From Pseudohongiella spirulinae (GTDB taxonomy: Bacteria; Pseudomonadota; Gammaproteobacteria; Pseudomonadales; Pseudohongiellaceae): a DNA stretch of 64,000 nt. Made by a program: the position numbers and the translations under genes. Shown piece by piece: positions 8,563-17,544 of the stretch. The DNA lies in assembly GCF_001444425.1 (NCBI RefSeq), contig NZ_CP013189.1:3281120-3345119 (forward strand), written 5' to 3'. The notes under the pieces were generated by a model that was not told where the DNA came from, did no database searches, and worked only from the letters and a program-made list of their open reading frames with translations. Numbering within the stretch: position 1 is the stretch's first letter; each line of letters begins with the position of its first letter.

Positions 8563-10962
8563 ATGACGGCGCTACCGATCGATGAGGTGATTGCCCCGCT
8601 GCGCCAGTCCCTGGCCGATCATAATCGCTGCCTGCTGGTTGCACAGCCCGGTGCCGGCAAAACGACTCGTGTTCCTCTGGCATTGCTTGAGGACACCGCG
8701 CCAGGTCAGCGCTGGCTGCTGCTGGAACCGCGCCGCGTGGCCACCCGCCTGGCCGCGTCCTACATGGCCAGCCAGCTTGGTGAACAGGTCGGGCAAACCG
8801 TTGGCTACCGGGTGCGGGGCGAGAGTCGGGTAAGCAGCCAAACCCGCCTGGAGGTCCTGACCCAGGGCATTTTGACCCGCATGCTGCAGGATGATCCCAG
8901 TCTGCCCGGCGTCGCGGGCCTGATCTTTGATGAATTTCATGAGCGATCCCTGGATGCCGACCTGGGTCTGGCGTTAGCCCTGGACGCCCAGCAGGCATTA
9001 CGGGAAGATCTGAAGTTACTGGTCATGTCGGCGACGCTGGACACTCAGGCACTGTTGAGTCTGCTGGGCGCAGAGACCCCGCTGATTGAATGTCCTGGCC
9101 GGAGCTGGCCTGTCACTACCTTTTATCGCAGCGCCGCCCGCCAGGAAACGGATCAGGCGCAGCAAAGCCGTGTGGTGCTGGAAGCACTGAACGCCCACTC
9201 GGGTGACCTGCTGGTATTTCTGCCCGGCCAGGGTGAAATCCGCCGCCTGCAACAATCCCTGGCGCAGTCACTGCGCAGTGATGTTGACGTTCTGCCACTG
9301 CATGGCCAGATGCCGCTGGCTCAGCAACAGGCGGTGCTGCGCCGCGATGATGACAGTCGACGGCGCATCATTCTGACCACGGCGCTGGCCGAATCCAGCG
9401 TCACGGTGCCCGGCGTCAGAATTGTCATTGACGGCGGTCGCGAGCGTGTCGCGGTTTATCAGCCGCGCACCGGGCTGACCAGACTGGAGACCCGGCGTGT
9501 CAATCAGGCCAGTGCCGATCAGCGCCGCGGACGAGCCGGACGGGAAGCGGCCGGTTTCTGTTATCGATTATGGCCGGAAGACACCGTGCTGAACGCTCAT
9601 CGGCAAGCAGAAATCCAGCAGGCCGACCTGGCGGGTCTGGTCTACGAACTGGCCCGCTGGGGCGTGCATGAACCTGAAGCCCTGAGCTGGATCACCCCGC
9701 CTCCCGCACCCGCCTGGCAGACCGCTCGTCAGTTATTAATCGACCTGAACCTGCTGCAGAGCGACGGGCAACTCAGCCCGCTGGGACGGCGCAGCGCCCG
9801 CTGGCCCTCTCATCCACGTCTGGCTCGCATGCAACAATTGGCCGCCGAATCCGGCAATCCGGCGCTGCCAGAACTGGCCGCAAAGCTGGTGAACTGGCTG
9901 GAAGAAAACCGCAGTGACGCGCACATCGACCTGAGCATCACCCTGAAAGCTGATCATGCGCAACTGGCCGCATTATTACTGGCCGCCTATCCAGACCGGG
10001 TCGCCTGCCAGCAGAGCGATGGACAGTTCAAGCTGCTAAGCGGCGGCCAGGCCAGAGTGCCGGCCGACAATCGCCTGGCCAAAGCCGCCTTGATCATTGT
10101 TGTTGAACTGGACGGGCAGGCAGCAGCGGCACGGGTGTTCTCAGCCGTCGAGCTACCGGACTCTGTGCTGGCAAAACAATACCCCGACACCGACAAATGG
10201 CAGCCGCAAACCTTCTGGGATGACGCCACTCAGAAAATGATGGTAGAAGTGCAACGTTTGCTCACCATTGGAACCCGGCAACTCACGCTGGCCCGGCGGA
10301 CCAGCCAACTAAGCCCCAGGGATCTGCCCGAAAGTCAGTTGCAGCAAGCCTTGATTGAAGCCCTGCGCAAGCGCGGCACCCTTCCCTGGCCGGACCAGGA
10401 TCAACAATTACTGGGCCGCCTGCGGCTGCTGAATAAAGTACTGGGAGCCCCGTGGCCGTCGGTCGAGGACCAGGATCTGCTGGATTCGCTGGAAACCTGG
10501 CTGGCGCCACACCTGAAGGGGCTTCACCGCCTGGATCAGGTCGCCAGGCTGCCACTGGCGCAATGCCTGCTGCAAAGCCTGGACTGGCAATGCCAACAGC
10601 GCATTGAGCAACTGGCGCCTGCTCATATAAAAGTCCCCAGCGGCTCCTATATCCGCATTGACTACAGTGGCGACGAGCCGGTGCTGGCGGTCAAACTACA
10701 GGAAATGTTCGGTCAATCCGAGACGCCGCGAATAGTGGACGGCAAAGTCCCCCTGCTGATTCACCTGCTGTCCCCGGCCCGAAGACCCGTGCAGATCACC
10801 CGCGACCTGGCTGGATTCTGGGCTAACAGCTATTTCGCCGTGCGCAAGGACCTGCGTGGCCGATACCCGAAACACCCCTGGCCCGACAATCCCCTGCAGG
10901 CGCAGGCAACTGCCCGGACCAAGGCCGCCCTGAAACGATCAGATGCCGATCCGGTCCCTTAA
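8563..10962 (+). CDS. hrpB: ATP-dependent helicase HrpB
   Basis: A DEAH-family RNA helicase-like protein of 799 residues, the usual size for HrpB. Motif I is AQPGAGKTTR (about residues 28-37) and motif II is the HrpB-specific DEFHERS. Motif VI with QRRGRAGR lies near residue 325. The C-terminal HrpB-specific domain ends in the characteristic RYPKHPWPDNPLQAQATART segment. The cellular role of HrpB is poorly defined. The gene starts 3 bp after the GDT1-like gene and overlaps the convergent AsmA-like gene by 24 bp at its 3' end. Confidence 0.93.
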   Translation: MTALPIDEVIAPLRQSLADHNRCLLVAQPGAGKTTRVPLALLEDTAPGQRWLLLEPRRVATRLAASYMASQLGEQVGQTVGYRVRGESRVSSQTRLEVLTQGILTRMLQDDPSLPGVAGLIFDEFHERSLDADLGLALALDAQQALREDLKLLVMSATLDTQALLSLLGAETPLIECPGRSWPVTTFYRSAARQETDQAQQSRVVLEALNAHSGDLLVFLPGQGEIRRLQQSLAQSLRSDVDVLPLHGQMPLAQQQAVLRRDDDSRRRIILTTALAESSVTVPGVRIVIDGGRERVAVYQPRTGLTRLETRRVNQASADQRRGRAGREAAGFCYRLWPEDTVLNAHRQAEIQQADLAGLVYELARWGVHEPEALSWITPPPAPAWQTARQLLIDLNLLQSDGQLSPLGRRSARWPSHPRLARMQQLAAESGNPALPELAAKLVNWLEENRSDAHIDLSITLKADHAQLAALLLAAYPDRVACQQSDGQFKLLSGGQARVPADNRLAKAALIIVVELDGQAAAARVFSAVELPDSVLAKQYPDTDKWQPQTFWDDATQKMMVEVQRLLTIGTRQLTLARRTSQLSPRDLPESQLQQALIEALRKRGTLPWPDQDQQLLGRLRLLNKVLGAPWPSVEDQDLLDSLETWLAPHLKGLHRLDQVARLPLAQCLLQSLDWQCQQRIEQLAPAHIKVPSGSYIRIDYSGDEPVLAVKLQEMFGQSETPRIVDGKVPLLIHLLSPARRPVQITRDLAGFWANSYFAVRKDLRGRYPKHPWPDNPLQAQATARTKAALKRSDADPVP

Positions 10963-11718
10963 TCCCTGCACCGCATTCTGTACTTCTTCTTCAGCCTGTT
11001 GCTCAAGCTCCTGAGCACGCTGTTCAGCTTCTGAACGTAACTGTTCGGTGGCCTCATCCACCCGACCGCGCAATTCGCCCTCCAGGGCCGAGGTCATGGC
11101 GTTTCCGGCATTGCGCGCCAGTTGCGTCAGCAGCGGCCGGGCAATCTGCCGGGCCAGTTCTTCGGGAGTACCCTGCACTGCCGGGATGGCCACATTGCCT
11201 AGATTGACATTGACGGCGCGCGGCAGCCGATCGGACTGCAAGGAACCCTGGATGCCATCGACTGTGAGTGCATCAATCGCGATCACTGGTTGTGGACCGG
11301 CGGGCTCGGCTTCCGGTGGCGGCTCCTGGGCAGGGAAACGAGCCATAATGGCATTGATATTGGAGCTCATACCCTGCATTTCATAAAGCACATACGGATT
11401 CACTGAGCGGATGTTGGTGATGCGGATAACATCGGAAGCAAGGCTGCGGATATCGATACCCACACTCAGCTCATCGAAGCGCATCATGTCCTGATTACTG
11501 AATCCGGCAGGGTTAGCAATCGCAAAGCCGTAGAGACTGGCCGAACCGCCACCCAGATCAACACTGACAGATTGCACGGTAACCGGTGTGCCCAATGCGT
11601 CCGTGCCCGCCGTTTCGATGGCGCGCTTTACCAGACCATCCAGATTATTTACCAGAAAAATCATGCCGGCGCCGACCAGGAGAACCAGCACAAGCACCAC
11701 GCCTAACAATTTTTTCAT
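10939..11718 (-). CDS. AsmA-like envelope protein
   Basis: A 259-residue protein anchored by one N-terminal membrane segment (MKKLLGVVLVLVLLVGAGMI), with the rest predicted periplasmic. The region after the anchor (ALGTPVTVQSVSVDLGGGSASLYGFAIANP) resembles AsmA/DUF748-type proteins, which are linked to outer-membrane assembly and lipid transport. The last ~55 residues are rich in Glu, Gln and Ala with heptad-like spacing (EATEQLRSEAEQRAQELEQQ) and probably form a coiled coil. It is much shorter than AsmA/TamB proteins. The gene stands alone, overlaps hrpB convergently by 24 bp, and is divergent from the dienelactone hydrolase-like gene. No specific function can be given. Confidence 0.7.
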   Translation of the reverse strand: MKKLLGVVLVLVLLVGAGMIFLVNNLDGLVKRAIETAGTDALGTPVTVQSVSVDLGGGSASLYGFAIANPAGFSNQDMMRFDELSVGIDIRSLASDVIRITNIRSVNPYVLYEMQGMSSNINAIMARFPAQEPPPEAEPAGPQPVIAIDALTVDGIQGSLQSDRLPRAVNVNLGNVAIPAVQGTPEELARQIARPLLTQLARNAGNAMTSALEGELRGRVDEATEQLRSEAEQRAQELEQQAEEEVQNAVQGLRDRIGI

Positions 11719-11862
11719 CTGGGGTCTCCCGTTTTTCGTAGAATTTCAGCATGCTCGCGTAAACTATGCGCACGATGCCTGTTGACGTCAAGCCCGCAAC
11801 AACTTTGCGCTGTCACTGGCTTTGCATTACGATGTTCGATCCCGCCAATCAGGAGAATAACA

Positions 11863-12738
11863 ATGTGTGACCAGCATACCCTGGAAGATGATATTGAATT
11901 TCTGAAAAAGAGTGGACAACTCTCACGTCGTCAGTTCGGCAAGCTGACCGCCGGCGCAGCCGCTATGGCCATATTGCCGCCGGTTGCCAACGCGCAGGAC
12001 GTCATGGAGATGGATGTCACCATTACCACCCCCGATGGCGTGGCCGACTGTTATTTTGTCCATCCCATGGGTCGCCGCGCACCGGCCGTGCTGATGTGGC
12101 CTGACATTCTGGGTCTGCGCCCGGCCTTCCGCGAAATGGGCAAGCGCCTGGCACAGTCCGGTTATGCCGTGCTGGTGGTCAACCCCTTCTACCGCAGCGC
12201 GCCGTCGCCTGTCGTTCCTGAAGGAGCTAGCTTCCAGGATCCGGATATCCGCAGCATCGTCATGCCCATGGCCGGTCAACTGAATGCGCGCACCCATGTC
12301 AGCGATGCGCAGGCCTTCGTGAGCTGGCTGGATCAGCAGGGGCCGGTGGATACCAACCGCAAAATCGGCACCATGGGTTACTGCATGGGCGGTCCGATTG
12401 TGATGCGCACTGCAGCCGCGCTGCCCGAGCGAATAGGCGCTGGCGGATCTTTCCACGGCGGTGGCCTGACGACTGACAATCCGGATAGCCCGCACCTGGG
12501 CATTCCGCAAATGGATGCCCATATGCTGATTGCTGTGGCAGCCAATGATGACGAACGCGACCCCGAATCCAAAGAGATTTTGCGTGCCGCCTTTGCCGCC
12601 GCCAATGTGCCTGCCGAAGTTGAAGTCTATGAAGGTGCCATGCACGGCTGGTGTGTGATTGACTCAGCGGTCTATCATGAAGAACAGGCCGAGCGCGCCT
12701 GGGGCCGAATGCTGGCCATATTCGAGACAGCTCTCTAA
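11863..12738 (+). CDS. Tat-exported dienelactone hydrolase family protein
   Basis: A 291-residue alpha/beta hydrolase of the dienelactone hydrolase family. The nucleophile elbow is GYCMGG with Cys174, as in carboxymethylenebutenolidase, and the catalytic His lies in GAMHGWC. An N-terminal twin-arginine motif SRRQFGK (21-27) and a hydrophobic stretch ending in ANA (43) indicate Tat export, less common for this family. ATG 11863 is preferred to the longer open frame because AGGAG lies at 11851-11855, 7 bp upstream. It faces trxC convergently. The natural substrate is unknown. Confidence 0.85.
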   Translation: MCDQHTLEDDIEFLKKSGQLSRRQFGKLTAGAAAMAILPPVANAQDVMEMDVTITTPDGVADCYFVHPMGRRAPAVLMWPDILGLRPAFREMGKRLAQSGYAVLVVNPFYRSAPSPVVPEGASFQDPDIRSIVMPMAGQLNARTHVSDAQAFVSWLDQQGPVDTNRKIGTMGYCMGGPIVMRTAAALPERIGAGGSFHGGGLTTDNPDSPHLGIPQMDAHMLIAVAANDDERDPESKEILRAAFAAANVPAEVEVYEGAMHGWCVIDSAVYHEEQAERAWGRMLAIFETAL

Positions 12739-12751
12739 TTGCAAATCTTAC

Positions 12752-12787
12752 TGGGTCAGTCAGTACTTACATATGCTGGCTGACCCA
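12752..12787. terminator. Hairpin between convergent hydrolase and trxC genes
   Basis: TGGGTCAGTCAG (12752-12763) pairs with CTGGCTGACCCA (12776-12787), 11 of 12 positions, around a 12-base loop. It covers the trxC stop and lies 13 bp after the hydrolase stop, suiting a shared bidirectional terminator. No good U-tract follows on either strand, so it may instead be a processing or stability hairpin. Confidence 0.4.
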
Positions 12788-13201
12788 CTGCCTGAACTGC
12801 TGCGCTGGCAACGCACCTGACAATCGCGCCACCTCCTTGCCTGCCCTGAAAATCATCAGCGTCGGTATGCTGCGAATAGCAAACCGGGCGGCCAGTTGTT
12901 GTTGCTCTTCAGTATTGATTTTGCCGAAACGGACATGTGGCTCCATGGCGACCGCCGTCTGCTCAAACACCGGCGCAAACTGTCGGCAGGGTCCGCACCA
13001 GGATGCCCAGAAATCAACCACCAAAGGCAGATCCACCTGGCTGTGCGCGCTGAAGGCAGTTTGATCCAGAGACAGCGGATGGCCGGTGAAGAGTGGCGAT
13101 TTACAGGCCCCGCAGCGACTGACATCGGTCAAGCGCTCTGCAGGCAGGCGGTTCTTGCGATGACAGGACGGGCAGGCAAGCGTGACAGGGTTCTGTGACA
13201 T
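12767..13201 (-). CDS. trxC: Thioredoxin 2 (TrxC)
   Basis: A 144-residue cytoplasmic thioredoxin with the extra N-terminal zinc-binding region typical of TrxC. CPSC and CGAC supply the four cysteines for zinc, and the catalytic site is WCGPC in the following thioredoxin fold. It reduces protein disulfides and in E. coli is induced by OxyR. A start 15 bp upstream is open, but ATG 13201 gives the usual family N-terminus. It is a single gene, divergent from the PAL-like gene and convergent with the hydrolase gene. Confidence 0.94.
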   Translation of the reverse strand: MSQNPVTLACPSCHRKNRLPAERLTDVSRCGACKSPLFTGHPLSLDQTAFSAHSQVDLPLVVDFWASWCGPCRQFAPVFEQTAVAMEPHVRFGKINTEEQQQLAARFAIRSIPTLMIFRAGKEVARLSGALPAQQFRQWVSQHM

Positions 13202-13286
13202 ACGGGATTCCCCCACAGTAGTGATTGCTTGATAATGTATGGGCTCTCGCCTGCATTACAAGCCCCGTCTGTACCTCCGGTTTATC

Positions 13287-13313
13287 TTGACAAGACTTCA
13301 CGTAAAGTACATT
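13287..13313 (+). promoter_or_regulatory. Possible sigma70 promoter for the PAL-like gene
   Basis: A consensus -35 TTGACA at 13287-13292 is followed by TACATT at 13308-13313 as the best -10. The 15-bp spacing is short. It lies in the 182-bp divergent gap between trxC and the PAL-like gene and is the only clear -35 element there. Confidence 0.35.
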
Positions 13314-13383
13314 TTCTGTGTTTTTGATTGCCGCATACTCGGCGCAGAATTCCAGCTGTAATTCACAACAAGGAGACTGAGGA

Positions 13384-14529
13384 ATGAAAAGAACCCGCCT
13401 GTTTACCGGCCTGCTGACGGCGGCTGTGCTGTCTGTCGCATCCACCGGCGCGCTGGCCCAGCGCGGCGCCACAGGGCCGGCAGAACATGCCGATGTCACA
13501 CCCATCAACAACCTGCCGAATCCTTACGAAACCGTTCGCGATTGGGGCACACTGCCGGATAACCGCAATTGGGGTTCGGTGAGCGCTGTGCACGTTGATA
13601 TTGACGGCATCCATGTCTGGGCCGGTGACCGCTGTGGCACCAACTCCTGTGCACTGTCCGACGTCGATCCTATCGTCAAGCTGGATCCGGACGGCAACGT
13701 GGTACAGAGCTTTGGTGCCGGCGTCATAGTCTGGCCACATGGCATTGAAGTCGACCACGAAGGCAATATCTGGATTGCCGATGCCCGCCTGCCCAACGCC
13801 CAGGAACTGGCACAGAACCCGAATATCAGCGGCGGCAATCAGGTCGTTAAATTCAGTCCGGAAGGCGAAGTGCTGATGGTCCTGGGAACACCCGGTGAAG
13901 CCGGCAACCCGCCCACCCATTTTACCGAGCCGAATGACGTGCTGGTTGCTCCGGATGGACACATTTTTGTGTCTGAAACCCACAGCGCCCAGTTTATGGA
14001 CGAGCAAGGCCCGGCCGCCATGAGCCGTATCTCCAAGTTTGCGCCAGATGGCACATTCGTGAAGAGCTGGGGCACCTGGGGATATGGCGAAGGCGAAATG
14101 CGATCCCCGCACGCACTGGCCATGGACTCACAAGGCCGTATATTTGCCGCCGACCGGGGCAACCGTCGTATCCAGATTTTTGACCAGGACGGCAACCATC
14201 TGGACACCTGGTATCAGTTCAGCCGCATTAGCGGACTGTTTATTGACGAGAATGATGTGCTGTACGCCATCGACTCCGAATCAGACAGCAACTACAACCC
14301 GGGCTGGCGCAAAGGGATGCGTATCGGCAGCGCCAAAACCGGCGATGTGTGGTACTACATTCCGGAGCACATGTCTGAGCGGCCCACTGGCATGGGCGGC
14401 ATCGGTGCAATGGGTGAAGGTGTGACCGTTGATCGCAACGGCAATATCTACGCGGGTGAAGTGGGCCCGGTGCAGGGCATGACCAAGTTTATCCCGCGCC
14501 TGTTGCCGGATAACTTCCCGCAGCACTGA
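13384..14529 (+). CDS. Secreted NHL-repeat beta-propeller, peptidyl-hydroxyglycine amidating lyase-like
   Basis: A 381-residue secreted protein with a signal peptide ending in ALA (25) and a propeller of NHL repeats. Several blades match the lyase half (PAL) of peptidylglycine amidating monooxygenase: PIVKLDPDGNVVQSFG then WPHGIEVD, HFTEPNDVLVAPDG, and SPHALAMD. H119 and H243 line up with two of the three zinc-binding histidines of PAL. The third blade reads GEGVTVD, with Glu345 in place of the His. The tyrosine region of PAL is also changed (SETHS). It is therefore PAL-related, but the activity is unproven. AGGAG lies about 10 bp before the start. It is a single gene ending at a strong terminator. 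Confidence 0.78.
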   Translation: MKRTRLFTGLLTAAVLSVASTGALAQRGATGPAEHADVTPINNLPNPYETVRDWGTLPDNRNWGSVSAVHVDIDGIHVWAGDRCGTNSCALSDVDPIVKLDPDGNVVQSFGAGVIVWPHGIEVDHEGNIWIADARLPNAQELAQNPNISGGNQVVKFSPEGEVLMVLGTPGEAGNPPTHFTEPNDVLVAPDGHIFVSETHSAQFMDEQGPAAMSRISKFAPDGTFVKSWGTWGYGEGEMRSPHALAMDSQGRIFAADRGNRRIQIFDQDGNHLDTWYQFSRISGLFIDENDVLYAIDSESDSNYNPGWRKGMRIGSAKTGDVWYYIPEHMSERPTGMGGIGAMGEGVTVDRNGNIYAGEVGPVQGMTKFIPRLLPDNFPQH

Positions 14530-14614
14530 TACTGCCGCACAATTTAGTGCAGCAGCGATCGAATCTGCCATAAGCGGCACCGATCCATCGCGAACGGTAC
14601 TGGGCATTCAGAGA

Positions 14615-14647
14615 CGGCGCATCCTTTACCGGATGCGCCGTTTTTTA
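14615..14647 (+). terminator. Rho-independent terminator of the PAL-like gene
   Basis: A perfect 10-bp GC-rich stem, CGGCGCATCC (14615-14624) with GGATGCGCCG (14631-14640), a 6-base loop and then a run of T from 14641. The T-run is on the plus strand only, so it serves the PAL-like gene. It also reaches the convergent LysE stop codon. Confidence 0.9.
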
Positions 14648-15250
14648 TTGCAGCAAATCCAGAATGACCGGCAGCATGGATAAGACCAGCAACGCTGCCA
14701 TCAGATAATTAAACTGCCTCAAGCGCACCGGGTCAGACAGCAGATTCTGAAGCCCCAGACCAAAAAACAGCCAGGTCAGCGCACTGGGAATAGACGCCGT
14801 GACAAAGATCATCGCGATATTAATGACCTGCGCATAAATATCCCCATCACTGGTGGTAAAAGCGGCAATCGCTCCGGTGGCCATCACCCAGGCTTTGGGG
14901 TTCACCCACTGAAATGCTGCCGACTGCAGAAAGGTCAGTGGCTTGATGTTGCGGGCTTTTTCCGGCTCACCGGAACGTGCAATGCGCCAGGCCAGGTACA
15001 GCAGGTAGCTTATGCCCACAACACTGATGATTTCGTGCAGGCGCGGCGACTGCTGAAACACCGTGCCCAGCCCAAAACCCACCGCGAGGAACATGGCCGG
15101 AAAGCCAATACACACCCCCAGCAACAAGGGCACACTGCGCCGGAACCCAAAATTGACGCCGGAACTCATGAGCATCACATTGTTGGGTCCGGGTGTAATA
15201 GCGGCCGTCAGAGCAAAGATAAAAACGGAAACGATGAATTGCGTGCTAAT
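14645..15250 (-). CDS. LysE/RhtB family amino-acid exporter, apparent ATT start
   Basis: An inner-membrane exporter of about 201 residues and six helices. The family signature TPGPNN is coded at 15196-15179, upstream of the first ATG/GTG-type start (GTG 15178), which would delete the whole first helix. Reading back in frame to the stop at 15278 there is no ATG, GTG or TTG. ATT at 15250 would give a normal N-terminus (I/M-STQFIVSVF...). It is preceded by AGGTG at 15263-15259 with an 8-base spacer, so ATT is the best start. Either this is a rare ATT start or the natural start has mutated. It faces the SMP-30-like gene divergently. The substrate is unknown. Confidence 0.75.
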   Translation of the reverse strand: MSTQFIVSVFIFALTAAITPGPNNVMLMSSGVNFGFRRSVPLLLGVCIGFPAMFLAVGFGLGTVFQQSPRLHEIISVVGISYLLYLAWRIARSGEPEKARNIKPLTFLQSAAFQWVNPKAWVMATGAIAAFTTSDGDIYAQVINIAMIFVTASIPSALTWLFFGLGLQNLLSDPVRLRQFNYLMAALLVLSMLPVILDLLQ

Positions 15251-15352
15251 GGCGGTGACACCTGTGTCAGGGAGACTTCAATCGGGTAAACTGTCCCGTC
15301 TTTCAACGATTGGACGCAGTATACAGGCTGTCCGGATTCAGGAGAATTGCTT

Positions 15353-16276
15353 ATGACCATCCGTTATTTGATCGCCGCCATCACGCTGGCAGGCTGCACC
15401 GCAGCCGCCGCACAGACCGGGTCTTTTCGGGCCGGCGAACCCTTGGGTACTGTGAACGAGTCCGGTGTAGCCACGCCCATGTCTGATAACGTGAAAGTCT
15501 TTGGCAGCTTCCGCTTTGCAGAAAGCTGCACTTTCGATCCTGAACGCAACCTGATTTTGGCCATGAATGCCGGCGTCGCGCAAAACATGGAGCCAAACGA
15601 TGGTTACGTATCACTGATCAACCCTGATGGCAGCGTGCATACGGCCAAATGGATCGGCAATGATCGCAACGGCCTGGAGCTCAATCATCCGCTGGGCAGT
15701 GCCATTAAAAATGGCGTGCTGTATGTGGTCGACATGGACCATATTCGCCTGTTTGATCTGGCCAGTGGTCAACCTTTACGCGCACATTCTCTGGCCGATG
15801 CCGGTGCCAGCCTGCTAAACGGGATTGGCGTCGCGGATGACGGCACCGTCTATGCCTCCAATACTCGTGAGCCACAACGGCTTTATAAAGTGACTGCCGA
15901 TGGTGATATCTCTGTGATTGCAGAAGGCGCCCCGTTGATGGCCCCGAACGGCGTGGCAGTAGACAATGATGGCAATGTCGTTGTGGTTAACGTGGGCAAT
16001 AATCACGTGATGACCTTTGACCCGAATGGCAATCTGCTGCGCACCGAATATGCGGCAGAAAGCGGCAATGACGGCGTCGTCATTACCGAAGACGGTACCA
16101 AGTATGTCAGCAGTGTGCGCTTCGGCAGCATTTCCCGCATCCGTCCTGGTCAGGATGCGGAAGTGATCGCGGTAGGCATCCCCAGCGCCGCATCCATTTG
16201 CTACGACTCGGTACAGAACCAGATTGTCATTCCCATGAACAACAACAATGCACTGGGATTTCTGCCGCTGGATTAA
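15353..16276 (+). CDS. Exported SMP-30/NHL-type beta-propeller protein
   Basis: A 307-residue protein with six-bladed propeller repeats of the SMP-30/gluconolactonase/NHL type (for example GIGVADDGTVYASN and GVAVDNDGNVVVVN). The N-terminus MTIRYLIAAITLAGCTAAAA carries a lipobox-like LAGC, so it may be a lipoprotein, although a plain signal peptide ending near AAAAQ is also possible. ATG 15353 is preferred to TTG 15347 because AGGAG lies at 15340-15344. It is divergent from the LysE gene. It is the second secreted propeller within 2 kb of the PAL-like gene, but the two are not close paralogues. Function unknown. Confidence 0.7.
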   Translation: MTIRYLIAAITLAGCTAAAAQTGSFRAGEPLGTVNESGVATPMSDNVKVFGSFRFAESCTFDPERNLILAMNAGVAQNMEPNDGYVSLINPDGSVHTAKWIGNDRNGLELNHPLGSAIKNGVLYVVDMDHIRLFDLASGQPLRAHSLADAGASLLNGIGVADDGTVYASNTREPQRLYKVTADGDISVIAEGAPLMAPNGVAVDNDGNVVVVNVGNNHVMTFDPNGNLLRTEYAAESGNDGVVITEDGTKYVSSVRFGSISRIRPGQDAEVIAVGIPSAASICYDSVQNQIVIPMNNNNALGFLPLD

Positions 16277-16286
16277 TCGGGATAAA

Positions 16287-16330
16287 ATGGGTGACCCGGG
16301 TCTTGTCAGAAAAGCAGACCCGACACCCAT
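16287..16330 (-). terminator. Hairpin terminator at the end of chrA
   Basis: A two-part stem pairs 16287-16293 with 16324-16330 and 16297-16303 with 16316-16322, with a small internal loop and a 12-base loop. On the minus strand it is followed by TTTTAT, so it fits termination of chrA transcription; it also lies just past the convergent propeller gene. Confidence 0.5.
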
Positions 16331-17517
16331 CCCGCCACGGCACACAAAAGCACCACCAGCCAGGATGGCAGGCGCCAGAACGTCAGGGCGACAAGCGCCA
16401 GCACAGCCAGGGCAAAGTCCAGGGAATCCGTGATGGCGCTGGTCCAGACCGGATCGTAAAGCGCAGCCAGCAGCAACCCCACCACAGCGGCATTAACGCC
16501 CATCAGTGCTGCCTGCATGCGTGAATTGCGACGCAACTGCTCCCAGAATGGCAATGCGCCGGCAATCAACAAAAAAGACGGCGCAAAGATCGCCAGCAAG
16601 CAGATCAGCCCCCCCAGCCAGGCTGTGGGTGCCTGATTCATGGCGGAGCCCAGAAAAGCCGCAAAGGTGAACAATGGACCCGGAACAGCCTGGGCCGCAC
16701 CATAACCGGCCAGAAACATGTCATTATCAACCCAGCCCGTCGGCACCACTTCTGCCTGCAGCAATGGCAGCACCACATGGCCGCCACCAAATACCAACGA
16801 ACCGGCCCGATAAAACGCATCCACCATGGCCATACCCTGTGAAGGCCAGACCGTTGCCAGCAGTGGTAAAGCAATAAGCAGAGCAAAAAACATCAGCAAC
16901 CAGAACACGCCAACCCGGCGACTGATTGTGACCGGTATAACATCATGGTTTTCATTGTCTGCTGCTGGCTTGAACAGCCACAGACCTGTCAGACCCGCAA
17001 CCAGGATCACCACCACCTGCCCCCAGGCCGAAGGGCTGGCGAGCACCAGGCAGGTAGCAATCGTCATGAGTGTGACACGTGGAGTATCCGGACAAAGATT
17101 GCGCGCCATGCCCCAGACCGCCTGGGCCACGACGGCCACGGCAGCAATTTTCAAACCACTTAGTAGACCCGCATTCAGTTGCTGGCCAAAGCCGGCAATG
17201 CCAACGGCCAAAGCCATTAAAACCAGCGCCGACGGTAAGGTGAACCCCAACCACGCGGCGGCAGCACCGCGATAACCGGCTTGCGACATACCCAGCGCCA
17301 GTCCCACCTGACTGCTGGCCGGGCCGGGCAGAAACTGACACAGCGCCACCAGGTCCGCGTAACTTCGCTCGCTCAGCCACTGACGGCGCGTCACGAACTC
17401 ATTTCGGAAATAACCGAGGTGTGCCACCGGGCCACCGAAACTGGTCAGCCCCAGCGCCAGAAATATGCGAAAGATGCTGAAAGTTGAGGGTGTCGGCTGC
17501 GCGGGTGTATCTGGCAT
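16306..17517 (-). CDS. chrA: Chromate efflux transporter ChrA
   Basis: A CHR-family inner-membrane transporter of 403 residues with the duplicated CHR domain of long-chain members. The N-terminal repeat carries FGGPVAHLGYF and QFLPGPASSQVG; the second repeat has the equivalent FGGGHVVLPLL and AVPGPLFTFAAFLG. These are family signatures. It would export chromate, probably with proton coupling. No chrB regulator lies next to it. It stands between the SMP-30-like gene (convergent) and mnmH, whose 3' end is 27 bp upstream of the chrA start, so read-through from selD-mnmH is possible. Confidence 0.9.
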   Translation of the reverse strand: MPDTPAQPTPSTFSIFRIFLALGLTSFGGPVAHLGYFRNEFVTRRQWLSERSYADLVALCQFLPGPASSQVGLALGMSQAGYRGAAAAWLGFTLPSALVLMALAVGIAGFGQQLNAGLLSGLKIAAVAVVAQAVWGMARNLCPDTPRVTLMTIATCLVLASPSAWGQVVVILVAGLTGLWLFKPAADNENHDVIPVTISRRVGVFWLLMFFALLIALPLLATVWPSQGMAMVDAFYRAGSLVFGGGHVVLPLLQAEVVPTGWVDNDMFLAGYGAAQAVPGPLFTFAAFLGSAMNQAPTAWLGGLICLLAIFAPSFLLIAGALPFWEQLRRNSRMQAALMGVNAAVVGLLLAALYDPVWTSAITDSLDFALAVLALVALTFWRLPSWLVVLLCAVAGWVSGLLF

Positions 17518-17544
17518 AAACTCAGGCCCACTGGCTTGCAGGAT

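Noticed and set aside
16001..16020. AATCACGTGATGA as an operator or parS
   Set aside because: It lies inside the propeller coding sequence and lacks the GTTT/AAAC arms; a chance CACGTG.
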